Assembly (NCBI RefSeq): GCF_963666545.1
Contig: NZ_OY762899.1
Coordinates: forward strand, 1,612,001-1,676,000
Direction: 5' to 3'
Source: an uncultured Bacteroides sp.
Lineage (GTDB): Bacteria > Bacteroidota > Bacteroidia > Bacteroidales > Bacteroidaceae
DNA: 64,000 bases
The notes below the pieces were generated by a model. That model made no database searches. It was given only the letters and a program-made list of their open reading frames with translations, and was not told where the DNA came from. This document shows, one piece after another, positions 7,339 to 15,693 of the stretch. Position 1 is the first letter of the stretch. Each line of letters starts with the position of its first letter. The position numbers and the translations under genes are program-made.

Positions 7339-8697
7339 ATGAGAACATTTTATTATTTTATTCTAATAGTGATCGGAGTAGTAGGAATATCCTCTTGCTC
7401 ACAAGATGATAATGAACTAGACAAAGTTAATAATCAAAAAATACAAACTAAGTCATTGGCAGAGTCAGATTCGACATGCCTTGACTCCATCATTACTCCG
7501 TTGATTGTAAATCCGGATTCTATAAAACGCCCCCTAACTAGAGCTGCTTACTCAACTTTTAATGAGGATGAATACTTTTCAGCTAATATGTGGGCAATTC
7601 GGGAATTACCTATTACCCTACAAGCTAGAGGACAGGCTAATACAAGTAGTAGATACCTATCCACAAACGGTAAAAGCAAAGAAATTACACTAGTAAATTA
7701 TGTATCCTCTAGATCAAATAATCAGCTATTTTATCTACGAATCTTACCCGCCTCATCAGGTATCCCTTATTTAATCTATTCATACCAAGACAAAACGCCA
7801 ATATCTGTAGGACAGTATAACAGTGACCCTAACAACAAAATATTATTCACATTACCAAATGAATCCGGTTCACTGTATTCAGCAGGCTGGGATCTTATAC
7901 CTTCAGATTACAAAGGATATTTTGCGATTCAAAGCCAATCCTACTTGGGACAATCAGATCCCAATAATATGTGGTCTGTATTTAACTATGTGCTAGAGGT
8001 TAAGAATGACAACAAGGTAGGTTACGGTCAATATACAAAGAAAGCGCAGCAGGAATTCCTTATAGTCCCTTTTAATGCGTTTACACTAAGCTATATTGAA
8101 TTTTATAAAGATGGTGCTACAGTAACCAAACAGACTCCATTAAAAGTAGTAACTTATGGCAAAAACGAATCAGAAGAAAGAAGACCATTCACTATCGAAG
8201 CAGCCCATTATGCCTACGATACATCTTCATTCTCTGAAAGCAGTATTTTGAAAATACCTATAAAAAATACTACTGATAACTTCTACCGCCCCACAGTAGA
8301 AGCAGAACACATTGTTACGCCTCTCGCTGTTAAACCAAGTGAGGACACATCCCATATCCGTAAGGAAGCCGATATGGTCTATTCTTCTACAACTCAAAAA
8401 ATACTTAACACTTTGAAATTCAATATTGACGGTACAGCACTCCCAAATTCTCTGATAGAGGCTACATCTTATTTAGAAAACTACACCGTATCAGTAAAAT
8501 ATACAGCACACATGACATACAAATATAATGGAGAAGAGAGGGAAGTAAAGATAAACGGAGTATGGAGCGGAGCCATCTATACAACAATAAGAGATAATAA
8601 ATATCCAAAAGACATTATTAAATTCTTTGATTTAGATGATGGGACAGAGATACTACGTACAAGATCCGCTACATTATCACCGATAACCTTTAAATAA
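7339..8697 (+). CDS. Lipoprotein with possible aerolysin/ETX-MTX2-like C-terminal half
   Basis: A 452-residue lipoprotein (VGISSC, Cys20, then SQDDNE). Residues about 85-235 contain strand-rich repeats ending in QQEFLIVPFN, reminiscent of a beta-trefoil (QxF-type) lectin or ricin-like module. The rest shows features of aerolysin-type toxins: ILKIPIKNTTDNFYRPTVE resembles the start of the ETX/MTX2 pore module (N-T-D followed by alternating hydrophilic strands), then a Ser/Thr/Glu-rich stretch that could be the insertion hairpin, then LPNSLIEATSYLENYTVSVK and YTAHMTYKYNG, which resemble the VPxxSxVxVxxxxYxxxxxxPY closing strands, and GVWSGAIYTT near the end. I assign this by pattern only; no single diagnostic residue proves it. 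It lies between the CDCL pair and a MACPF protein, on the same strand with short gaps. The alternative is a plain surface carbohydrate- or protein-binding lipoprotein. Confidence 0.5.
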   Translation: MRTFYYFILIVIGVVGISSCSQDDNELDKVNNQKIQTKSLAESDSTCLDSIITPLIVNPDSIKRPLTRAAYSTFNEDEYFSANMWAIRELPITLQARGQANTSSRYLSTNGKSKEITLVNYVSSRSNNQLFYLRILPASSGIPYLIYSYQDKTPISVGQYNSDPNNKILFTLPNESGSLYSAGWDLIPSDYKGYFAIQSQSYLGQSDPNNMWSVFNYVLEVKNDNKVGYGQYTKKAQQEFLIVPFNAFTLSYIEFYKDGATVTKQTPLKVVTYGKNESEERRPFTIEAAHYAYDTSSFSESSILKIPIKNTTDNFYRPTVEAEHIVTPLAVKPSEDTSHIRKEADMVYSSTTQKILNTLKFNIDGTALPNSLIEATSYLENYTVSVKYTAHMTYKYNGEEREVKINGVWSGAIYTTIRDNKYPKDIIKFFDLDDGTEILRTRSATLSPITFK

Positions 8698-8705
8698 ATA
8701 AAAAA

Positions 8706-10394
8706 ATGAAACAACATATTATTTTTGCAATAATATTAATAGCCGCAACAATATCGTTTGCGTCCTGCTCTGATGATCTAGACAAGTCTGGCAATGCCCT
8801 CGATCAATCTCAAGACAGCAAAGAGGGAAATATTATAATACAGGAAAGAAATCCAAATCTGCCTAAAATAAAGAAGCTGGTATTCGACGAACAGCAGACC
8901 AGAGGTGACATTTCAGGTGAAACAGGAAATTCTGATGCATTTCTCGGAAGTGGTTATAACCTTAAAAACGGTAATTATATCTTAGGTGATTTCAGTAATG
9001 TCAGCCACCCAATAATAAATTTAGCTGCTGTTAAAGAATACGACCCCACTTATACCAGAGGAATACGATTAAATACCACCGAAACGACTAGTTTTGCCTA
9101 TGGCACTTTCGATAGATACCAATATAATTCAACAATATCCAAAAAGGTATCATCCGGATTTTCTCTTAATATCAAAATCTTCTCATTCGGAAAGAAGAAA
9201 ACAACCACGGAAGTATTCAAAACTGTAATAGACAATACAAACGAAGCTACTTACGGTGAACTCAGCATTAATTTCACGAACAGTCAGTTCACCTTACAAA
9301 ATTCGGTGGCTACAAGAAAATTGTTTGCAAGACAATTTCTTACTAAATCTTTTATAAGAAGTTTATACAATTCTCCGATAACATCAACACTCAAGAGTTA
9401 TGGTGATTTCGTATTAACCGGTTATCTCACGGGAGGAAAAGCTTATGCCTCATATGCGGGGACAACTACAGAAAGCCTAACGAGTTCGGGTAAAGAGAAA
9501 GATATGGAAAAGTCAATAAGTGCCTCATTGACCTATAAAGGTAGTAGTGCCAGCGGAAATTTAGGCTTTACCGGTTCTAATCATGAATCAAAAACAACTA
9601 CCTTTAAAGACTCGACAACGTTTATTTATATAAAAACATTTGGAGGAATACGAGATGGAAGCCAAGCAGAAGTAAATGCAAGAGCAATTAAAGATCTGAA
9701 TATAGACTTAACATCATGGATGCGCTCATTAAACGATGTATCTAATCACACAATGATAGATATAGCTGACAATAGTTTGTTCCCTCTATCAGATTTCGTA
9801 CTGGAAACAAATTTTAAGCAGCGTCTCGATGACACCTTTAATGAGGTACTGCCTACTTATACCAACTTAGTATATCCATACATTGAGATTGTCAGAGTTA
9901 TGGTGCGATCAACCCCCTCATATGAAGCCTTATATGATGTTGCAGCTGTTTTGGTAACAAGGCAAGGAGATAGAATCATATTAAGTGATGGTTTGGCTCC
10001 CGCTGCTACAGATGCGGAACTTAGACAGAATGAAGATAATGCTGTCTTTATGCAGAAAGTGGAGAAAATAGCTGCTGAAAAATCAAAACTATTTAGTGCC
10101 GACATAGAAATATCATATAATAAGAAGACAAGATTAAACCCTGTTTTAAGATCACCATTATGCATAGATCTTACGGGATTTAATGAGAAAAACTTCTATC
10201 GGTTTTATTATGAAAAGACTGGCATAGAATACATATATGATCCCTCTACCCGTCTTTGCTTTTCTTATTTCATTGACGAAGGAGACGACGAAGTACTAGA
10301 CATTTATGGAATAAGAAATTGGGTAGAATCGCTACCAGAGAAGAAAATCTCAATAGCTTCTTTGGCTAATTCATATAAAATTATCGGATTATAA
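8706..10394 (+). CDS. MACPF-domain surface lipoprotein (BSAP-like)
   Basis: The 562-residue product has a lipoprotein signal (SFASC, Cys21, then SDDLD). The MACPF domain spans about residues 78-375. FLGSGYNLKNGNY (79-91) matches the usual domain opening (LGxGYD). The signature SYGDFVLTGYLTGGKAY (231-247) stands in for the MACPF YGTHxxxxxxxGG motif, with Asp-Phe replacing Thr-His. TFGG (311-314) and SWMRSL (337-342) match the conserved GG and W-x-x-S elements, and FPLSDFV (359-365) closes the domain. Two Ser/Thr-rich regions (about 135-185 and 250-305) would be the membrane-inserting hairpins. The C-terminal 190 residues are probably the target-recognition domain. Bacteroidales MACPF proteins of this kind include secreted antimicrobial BSAPs that kill related strains through a surface receptor. 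The target here is unknown. It starts 9 bases after the preceding lipoprotein gene, so the two are probably translated from one mRNA. Confidence 0.85.
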   Translation: MKQHIIFAIILIAATISFASCSDDLDKSGNALDQSQDSKEGNIIIQERNPNLPKIKKLVFDEQQTRGDISGETGNSDAFLGSGYNLKNGNYILGDFSNVSHPIINLAAVKEYDPTYTRGIRLNTTETTSFAYGTFDRYQYNSTISKKVSSGFSLNIKIFSFGKKKTTTEVFKTVIDNTNEATYGELSINFTNSQFTLQNSVATRKLFARQFLTKSFIRSLYNSPITSTLKSYGDFVLTGYLTGGKAYASYAGTTTESLTSSGKEKDMEKSISASLTYKGSSASGNLGFTGSNHESKTTTFKDSTTFIYIKTFGGIRDGSQAEVNARAIKDLNIDLTSWMRSLNDVSNHTMIDIADNSLFPLSDFVLETNFKQRLDDTFNEVLPTYTNLVYPYIEIVRVMVRSTPSYEALYDVAAVLVTRQGDRIILSDGLAPAATDAELRQNEDNAVFMQKVEKIAAEKSKLFSADIEISYNKKTRLNPVLRSPLCIDLTGFNEKNFYRFYYEKTGIEYIYDPSTRLCFSYFIDEGDDEVLDIYGIRNWVESLPEKKISIASLANSYKIIGL

Positions 10395-10409
10395 ATAAAT
10401 TACATCATT

Positions 10410-10841
10410 ATGAAAATTATTCAAGCAATATTAATATTCTCTCTGAGCCTGATTCTATTCAGTTGTGGGGATGACGATAAGGATGAGATCAAGAAGGATG
10501 AGATCAAGAGTGCAATTTCACTAAAACAAACGAGGTGGGCTGGTACATTCGAAGATACTGAAAAGTATCGTATATTAAGCGCCAGTGTGGGAGTTTTCTT
10601 CTACACGGAAAAGGACGGACGATATAGCTTGATATTGGGGTGGGGAACGACGATGGAGAAAAATGAAGGCGATTTCAACTGCTCCATCGATGAGAAAATA
10701 TTAACTATTACTAATACTGGGATTGTGTTGGATGGGCGTTGGTTAATCATCCAATCTGATAAAGATAAAATGGTATTAGAAAAAGGAACGGGTCTAAATG
10801 GTGCATATAAAGGTACTTTGACTCTAGAAAGAACTAACTAA
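10410..10841 (+). CDS. Small lipoprotein, lipocalin-like fold suspected
   Basis: A 143-residue lipoprotein (ILFSC, Cys19, followed by GDDDKDE, a strong acidic surface-export signal). Residues 23-33 contain a short duplication, KKDEIK followed by SAISL after KDEIK, seen also in DNA as a repeated gatgagatcaaga unit. The remainder (TRWAGTFED, YSLILGWG, GDFNCSIDEKILTITN, GRWLIIQSDKDKMVLEK, AYKGTLTLER) is a strand-rich pattern resembling the small lipocalin-like domains common in Bacteroidales. It begins 16 bases after the MACPF gene and is followed by a strong terminator, so it is the last gene of the run. Its location beside a toxin-like gene and its surface signal make it a candidate self-protection or accessory protein. 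No direct sign of that function is visible. Confidence 0.7.
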   Translation: MKIIQAILIFSLSLILFSCGDDDKDEIKKDEIKSAISLKQTRWAGTFEDTEKYRILSASVGVFFYTEKDGRYSLILGWGTTMEKNEGDFNCSIDEKILTITNTGIVLDGRWLIIQSDKDKMVLEKGTGLNGAYKGTLTLERTN

Positions 10842-10877
10842 AGCCCTTTCCCTGGCATCAAACAATCTCTTTTATAT

Positions 10878-10919
10878 TTAACGCCGTCACACTCCATTTG
10901 AAGAATGTGACGGCGTTAA
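10878..10919 (+). terminator. Strong stem-loop terminator after the pore-former operon
   Basis: A perfect 14-bp stem (TTAACGCCGTCACA pairing with TGTGACGGCGTTAA) with a 14-base loop lies 37 bases after the last stop codon and is followed by a pyrimidine-rich run. It marks the operon end and separates it from the next two lipoprotein genes. Confidence 0.85.
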
Positions 10920-11046
10920 TCTCTCTATTTAGCCTATCAACGGTAGCAACATCATCTTTATAATAAGTATTTTCTCACATGAAATATTACATCGTGAAAA
11001 ACAATCGACATAATTAATCTTTAACAAACATACGCACATTATTATT

Positions 11047-11790
11047 ATGAAAGAATTAACATTCATAATCTGTTCACTATTATTTCTATGCAGCTGTTCC
11101 GAGAACCAAACGGATCCGCAACCAAGCGAGCCAAGTAAGACTTACTTCGAACCCTTCGTTGGTGAAAAGTTTTATGCGTCCTTTGATGCGGAAGGAGATG
11201 ACTACACTTTAAAGATTGATAATCCGGAAATCATCTCGTGGGAATATACAAAGCATAAAGGAGTAATCCGCATAAAAGCTTTAAGCAGCGGAGATGCCTC
11301 AATCAGTGTGATAGATGTAGATGGCAGCGCCATAGCTATTTTCCACGTCTGGGCTCATTATTTTGGCAGTAGTAATATAGAAGAAATAACTATGCGCCCT
11401 CCTGACCCGAATGTAAAATCGGAAGTTATTGTTGAAGCCAAAGATGCTGAGAAAAAATTACTAATAGAAAATGAATTATGGGAATATGTGAAGCAAAGAC
11501 AGCGTACGCTATATACTTTTGATGGAGAAACGAAGGAGTTTACTATGGATATTGCGCAATCAGGGGTAAAATACAAAGGCACATATAGCTGTAATATGGA
11601 TTCTTTGATACTTAAATATGACAATACCACTGAAAGGTACGGATTCCAGATAGCGGTTGGAAGGGCATCTTATATAATAAAAGCAGATAAAACTAAAGAA
11701 TATCAACTTTTGTACCCAGATGCAGATATTACGTCAGTAAAAGTCAACAGAGTATGGTATGACTGGGAGATCGCCTCCCGGCCTATGTAA
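11047..11790 (+). CDS. Lipoprotein of unknown function, first of two tandem paralogues
   Basis: A 247-residue lipoprotein (FLCSC, Cys17, then SENQTD). An N-terminal strand-rich part (about 35-105) resembles bacterial Ig-like BIG_2 modules: ISWEYTKHKGVIRIKALSSG, then DASISVIDVDG. A second part (115-235) contains an acidic alpha/beta segment (SEVIVEAKDAEKKLLIENEL) and a Tyr-rich segment with TLYTFDGETKEFTM, YKGTYSCNMDSLILKYDN and RYGFQIA. The same sequence order occurs in the next gene, so the two are diverged tandem duplicates. It has its own leader after the operon terminator. I recognise no function. Being duplicated surface lipoproteins next to toxin-like genes, they are candidates for immunity or decoy proteins, but that is only contextual. 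Confidence 0.68.
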   Translation: MKELTFIICSLLFLCSCSENQTDPQPSEPSKTYFEPFVGEKFYASFDAEGDDYTLKIDNPEIISWEYTKHKGVIRIKALSSGDASISVIDVDGSAIAIFHVWAHYFGSSNIEEITMRPPDPNVKSEVIVEAKDAEKKLLIENELWEYVKQRQRTLYTFDGETKEFTMDIAQSGVKYKGTYSCNMDSLILKYDNTTERYGFQIAVGRASYIIKADKTKEYQLLYPDADITSVKVNRVWYDWEIASRPM

Positions 11791-11812
11791 ATTAAGTAAA
11801 ACAAAAGAAGCC

Positions 11813-12535
11813 ATGAAACAAATATCTATTCTTTTATTAGTAAACCTCCTCTTGATAGGTTGTTCAAAAGACGATGCAACTACCGATGATAATAATTCGA
11901 TAAAACTGAGTTGCTATTCAGTTCATTTTTGGGCTGGAGAAGAATGTACCATTGACGTTCTTTCAAAAGCCGATGATCTAAGCCTTTCAGAAGAAAATCT
12001 AGACATCGCATCCGGATGGTGGGCAGATAATGGAAAAACAATTCGAATAAAAGGAGAAAGTGTAGGGACAACATCGGTGTATATCAAAGACAGGGAACAC
12101 CCTGATAGGAAGGCAGAGATAAAGGTTATCTCTGATTATTTTAGCGGCAGCTTTAAGGAAGATGGTGATAAAGCTACGATCATAGTACGAGCTAATGACG
12201 AATCTGTTCAGGAGCAGATTAAGAATGACTTAAAGGCTATAGCTAAAAGTAGGTCCGGTACCTTATACTCTTTTGATAAGGACTCTAAAACTGTTATAGT
12301 CAACGAAAGTGGAGGAAACAAATATACTGGCAGTTATGAGTGGAACAAAGATAACCTAACTATAAAAGTCAATGAAACGATTAATAAATATGGATTCGGA
12401 ACGATTGACCACGACTCTGTAGTAATAAGGCCAGACTTAGACTTACTAAATACATATAAACTCAAATATCCCGACACCCCTATTTACGACGTCAGATTAG
12501 TTTTGTTTTTAGGTTCATCCAGCAGACGTAGATAA
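11813..12535 (+). CDS. Lipoprotein of unknown function, second of two tandem paralogues
   Basis: The start at 11813 is chosen because it gives a standard lipoprotein signal (MKQISILLLVNLLLIGC, Cys17, then SKDDATTDD). An upstream in-frame extension to 11759 would overlap the preceding gene and has no signal character. The 240-residue product parallels its neighbour: an Ig-like part ending in GTTSVYIKDREHPDRKAEIK, an acidic segment (ATIIVRANDESVQEQIKNDL), then TLYSFDKDSKTVIV, KYTGSYEWNKDNLTIKVNE and KYGFGTIDHDS. Identity is low but the order of blocks is the same, including YPD-T/A-x-I close to the C-terminus. It begins 22 bases after the first copy stops and is probably cotranscribed with it. 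Two hairpins follow the gene. Function is unknown. Confidence 0.68.
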   Translation: MKQISILLLVNLLLIGCSKDDATTDDNNSIKLSCYSVHFWAGEECTIDVLSKADDLSLSEENLDIASGWWADNGKTIRIKGESVGTTSVYIKDREHPDRKAEIKVISDYFSGSFKEDGDKATIIVRANDESVQEQIKNDLKAIAKSRSGTLYSFDKDSKTVIVNESGGNKYTGSYEWNKDNLTIKVNETINKYGFGTIDHDSVVIRPDLDLLNTYKLKYPDTPIYDVRLVLFLGSSSRRR

Positions 12536-12569
12536 GTTCTCTCTATTATGGGATGAAAAAGATAAATAC

Positions 12570-12598
12570 GATGAGCAAAGAAACAGTACTTGCTCATC
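12570..12598 (+). terminator. Stem-loop after the tandem lipoprotein genes
   Basis: GATGAGCAA pairs with TTGCTCATC across an 11-base loop, 34 bases after the stop codon. A second imperfect hairpin follows at 12617-12645 (GCGAAA...GAACA with TGTTC...TTTCGC). The first is likely a terminator; the second may be an extra terminator or an operator. The rest of the gap to 12833 is A-rich with no gene. Confidence 0.55.
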
Positions 12599-12833
12599 AT
12601 ACTTATTTAAGCGAACGCGAAAGAGAACAATGTGTTCGTTTTCGCACACAACAACAATTGCATAGAATACTGATATTCAACACATTACTTATTTGGCACA
12701 CCTCTTGTCTTCTTATTGACGAGCAATAAATCAAAAAAAAAGAGATGAATTGCTGCAACTAAAAAAAGACTAGCTACGTCTAACAGACATAAGAGACAAA
12801 GAAAATAATAAAAACCAATTAATAAGTAAAATT

Positions 12834-13352
12834 ATGAAAGCAACAATGTATATCAATAAAGTGATTGTATTAGTAACCTTGTTTTTAAGTGTATCCGGAT
12901 TGGCTGCAGCAGCCAATAGTAACGATGGCGAAAAGAATTTTATCTATAACGATGTATTGAAAGATGGCAAGGTCATATCTCGTGAAATGTATTTGCTCGA
13001 GAAGAATTCATCAGCTCTATCTCCTATTAAGAAATGCGAATATGTTTATGATGAAATGCAGCAATTGAAAGAGAAAACGACCTATAAATGGAATTCATCA
13101 GCCATGAAATGGGAAAAAGAATCGCTACTTAGCATCAGTTATACCGAAACGGAAACGATTGTAGAAAATGCGCTGTGGATACCTAGTAAGAAGGTATTCT
13201 CTCCTTCTGATAAACGGGTATATGCAACCAGCATTGAGAACAACATGATTAGTCAATACAACTATAAGATGAATAAGCGTACCAAGGTATGGGAATTACA
13301 AAAGAGTGAAAACGCTCCTACTCTGGAAAATTTACTAGCGAAAGCAGAATAA
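12834..13352 (+). CDS. DUF3836-family secreted protein
   Basis: A 172-residue protein with a Sec signal peptide (hydrophobic residues 9-24, probable cleavage in GLAAAANS). The mature part shows the Bacteroidales DUF3836 pattern: NFIYNDVLKDGKVISREMY, CEYVYDEMQQLKEKTTYKWN, then WEKESLLSISYTETETIVE and YNYKMNKRTKVWELQK, the recurrent Tyr/Trp hydrophobic strands of a YD-repeat-like or meander beta sheet. Function of the family is not known to me. It is a single-gene unit: an A-rich leader precedes it and a strong bidirectional terminator follows. The convergent neighbour is ornithine aminotransferase, so its metabolic context gives no hint. An internal Met at position 5 is an alternative start. 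Confidence 0.7.
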   Translation: MKATMYINKVIVLVTLFLSVSGLAAAANSNDGEKNFIYNDVLKDGKVISREMYLLEKNSSALSPIKKCEYVYDEMQQLKEKTTYKWNSSAMKWEKESLLSISYTETETIVENALWIPSKKVFSPSDKRVYATSIENNMISQYNYKMNKRTKVWELQKSENAPTLENLLAKAE

Positions 13353-13394
13353 ATATCTCCTCTACAGAACAGTTTTTAAATAGGTATGTAGCTA

Positions 13395-13438
13395 AAGAGG
13401 TTGCCTCAAACATAGAGTTTCTATGGAGGCAACCTCTT
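13395..13438. terminator. Bidirectional stem-loop terminator
   Basis: AAGAGGTTGCCTC pairs perfectly with GAGGCAACCTCTT around an 18-base loop, between the convergent DUF3836 and ornithine aminotransferase genes. T runs follow on the plus strand and A runs precede, so it can serve both directions. Confidence 0.85.
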
Positions 13439-13505
13439 CTATTTTTGTTCACCACTACTTCTATTTTCGTTAAAGTCGCAGCAGCGGTTTATTGTTAGAA
13501 CTTCA

Positions 13506-14741
13506 TTACTCGAATGTAGCGATTGTACGATTAATAATATCGAGGCATCTGTATAACTGGGCTTCAGTAATAACCAATGGGGGTGCAAAACGAATGATAT
13601 TGGTATGAGTCGGTTTGGCCAGAAGACCGTTTTCGGCCAGCTTCAAACAAATGTCCCACGCCAAGTCTTTTTGCTTATCATTGTTTATAATCAAGGCATT
13701 GAGTAATCCCTTGCCGCGAACAGACAATGCGATGTTGGAAGTATTACAATAATTTTGAATTTCCATCCTAAAAAGAGATCCCAGTCTATCGGCATTGAGG
13801 GCCAACTCTTCGTCTTTTACGACTTCAAGTGCAGCAATTGCTACCGAAGCCGCTATCGGATTACCACCAAACGTGGAACCGTGTTGTCCCGGGTGCATCA
13901 CGTCCATGATAGCGTCATCAGCCAGCACGGCAGACACCGGACAAACGCCTCCTGAAAGTGCTTTACCAAGAATGAGTATATCGGGATGAACTCCTTCATG
14001 ATCGCAAGCTAATAACTTTCCGGTACGGGCAATGCCTGTTTGCACTTCGTCGGCAATAAATAGAACATTGTGCTCTTTGCAAAGATCATAGCACGCTTTC
14101 AGATAACCGTCATCGGGTACGTAGACTCCGGCTTCTCCTTGAATAGGCTCCACCAAGAAACCTGCAATATTAGGGTTTTCAATCAAGGCTTGCTTCAATG
14201 CTTCGACATCATTATAAGGAATGACTTTGAATCCGGGAGTGTACGGACCATATCCACCATAGGCATCGGGATCGACCGAGAAGGATACGATACTGATGGT
14301 GCGGCCATGGAAATTGCCTTCACATACTATAATGGTAGCCTGCTCTTCCGCAATACCTTTTTTCTCATACGCCCATTTTCGGCAAAGCTTAAGTGCTGTT
14401 TCAACAGCTTCTGCTCCTGTATTCATGGGCAACAATTTGTCATAGCCAAAGTATTGTGTGGCATATTCCTCGTATCGCCCTAACCGATCATTATAGAAAG
14501 CGCGCGATGTAAGCGTTAGTTTCTGCGCCTGCTCCATTAAGGCTTGTATAATGCGGGGGTGACAGTGTCCTTGGTTAACAGCCGAATAGGCTGATAGGAA
14601 ATCGTAGTATCGCTTTCCGTTAACATCCCACACGTTGACACCTTCGCCACGCTCTAAAACTACGGGGATAGGATGATAATTATGAGCTCCGTAACGATTT
14701 TCCAGCTCTATCAGTTGGCTGGCAGTTAGTTTATTGTTCAT
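13506..14741 (-). CDS. rocD: Ornithine aminotransferase
   Basis: A 411-residue class III PLP-dependent aminotransferase. It transfers the delta-amino group of ornithine to 2-oxoglutarate, giving glutamate-5-semialdehyde and glutamate. The start block ([21 protein letters not shown]) is the signature of the RocD family. Other markers are [14 protein letters not shown] (106-119), GNFHGRT (142-148), the DEVQTG block (231-236) with the PLP-binding Asp, and the PLP lysine K260 in [10 protein letters not shown]. It is the last gene of a minus-strand operon whose first two genes encode guanidino- and ureido-group hydrolases, so its ornithine probably comes from arginine or citrulline breakdown. The gap to the upstream gene is only 11 bases. 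Confidence 0.95.
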   Translation of the reverse strand: MNNKLTASQLIELENRYGAHNYHPIPVVLERGEGVNVWDVNGKRYYDFLSAYSAVNQGHCHPRIIQALMEQAQKLTLTSRAFYNDRLGRYEEYATQYFGYDKLLPMNTGAEAVETALKLCRKWAYEKKGIAEEQATIIVCEGNFHGRTISIVSFSVDPDAYGGYGPYTPGFKVIPYNDVEALKQALIENPNIAGFLVEPIQGEAGVYVPDDGYLKACYDLCKEHNVLFIADEVQTGIARTGKLLACDHEGVHPDILILGKALSGGVCPVSAVLADDAIMDVMHPGQHGSTFGGNPIAASVAIAALEVVKDEELALNADRLGSLFRMEIQNYCNTSNIALSVRGKGLLNALIINNDKQKDLAWDICLKLAENGLLAKPTHTNIIRFAPPLVITEAQLYRCLDIINRTIATFE

Positions 14742-14752
14742 ATTTGTATCTT

Positions 14753-15679
14753 TTAAAGAGTTATATTATAGATTTCAGCCATCATACACCGTGCACTGCC
14801 ACCCCCATAACGTTCAATAGTAGGAATATTGACCGTCACCAATTCATTGAAAGAGGCCAAAGCAGCTATCTGATCAGGGTTAAGTGCATCGTAGGCAGTT
14901 TGTGATAGTATCAATAGTGGAATTTCTTCTTTGTTTTTCACTTGCAACATGTTTCCGGCAAAACGGTGAATCTGTACTTCGGTTAGCTCAACAATCACTT
15001 CTTTTCCCGAAGCTTTCAATTGGTTACGAAGGGCCTCGCGTTCATTGAAGTCGTCAATCGAATCGAAGCAAACAACGGCATACTTATCGGCTACACACAT
15101 CATCACATTGGTGTGGTAAATGGGTAAACGCTTACTATCAACATTCTGCATGGCATGAAAGCAACAAGAAGTATATCCAAAGTCACGACAGAATGTAGTC
15201 AATAATTCTTGGTCTGTTCTCTCCGACAAGGCAGCATAAGCAATCCGTGCCTTCCTATCGAGCACCATGCTCCCTGTTCCTTCAAGATATCGAGCCTCAT
15301 CTTCAGCCTTTGTATAATCTACTATTTCTTTGACCTGAAAACCTTTGTCTTGAATTATCTGAAGGATATCGTCACGCCTCTCTGCCCGTCGGTTAGGAGC
15401 AAACATGGGATACAACACGACTCTTCCGTCTTGATGAAAACTCACCCAATTATTAGGGAAAATGGAATCGGGCGTTCTAGGTTCTAGTGTATCGGGAATT
15501 GAGATCACATTGACTCCCTTAGCACGCAACTTCGCTACCATTGCAGCAAACTCTTGTTGCGCAGCAGCTTGTATGCGATCTGCCGGAGTTTGATCGAACT
15601 GTTGAAAGTAATTATTGGCAGCTGTCTCTTCATTGAAGCCGAATGCCACCGGTTCTATCATTAATATATTCGAAGTCAT
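14753..15679 (-). CDS. ctlX: CtlX-like citrulline hydrolase (amidinotransferase superfamily)
   Basis: A 308-residue protein of the guanidine-modifying (pentein) superfamily. It shares motifs with the citrulline utilisation hydrolase Ctl[10 protein letters not shown] (74-82), [10 protein letters not shown] (133-142), the catalytic-type histidine in YHTNVMM (H189), and the nucleophile Cys298 in [12 protein letters not shown] near the C-terminus. CtlX-type enzymes hydrolyse citrulline to ornithine, CO2 and ammonia without phosphate or ATP production. In this operon it stands between an arginine-deiminase-like enzyme and ornithine aminotransferase, which is exactly the order arginine to citrulline to ornithine to glutamate semialdehyde. 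The family call is firm, the citrulline substrate is inferred from similarity and context. Other pentein activities such as dimethylarginine hydrolysis remain possible. Confidence 0.88.
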   Translation of the reverse strand: MTSNILMIEPVAFGFNEETAANNYFQQFDQTPADRIQAAAQQEFAAMVAKLRAKGVNVISIPDTLEPRTPDSIFPNNWVSFHQDGRVVLYPMFAPNRRAERRDDILQIIQDKGFQVKEIVDYTKAEDEARYLEGTGSMVLDRKARIAYAALSERTDQELLTTFCRDFGYTSCCFHAMQNVDSKRLPIYHTNVMMCVADKYAVVCFDSIDDFNEREALRNQLKASGKEVIVELTEVQIHRFAGNMLQVKNKEEIPLLILSQTAYDALNPDQIAALASFNELVTVNIPTIERYGGGSARCMMAEIYNITL

Positions 15680-15693
15680 GCTGTATTCAGTTA

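Noticed and set aside
14070-14483. 137-codon frame on the plus strand opposite rocD
   Set aside because: Antisense to a conserved aminotransferase, no homology pattern.
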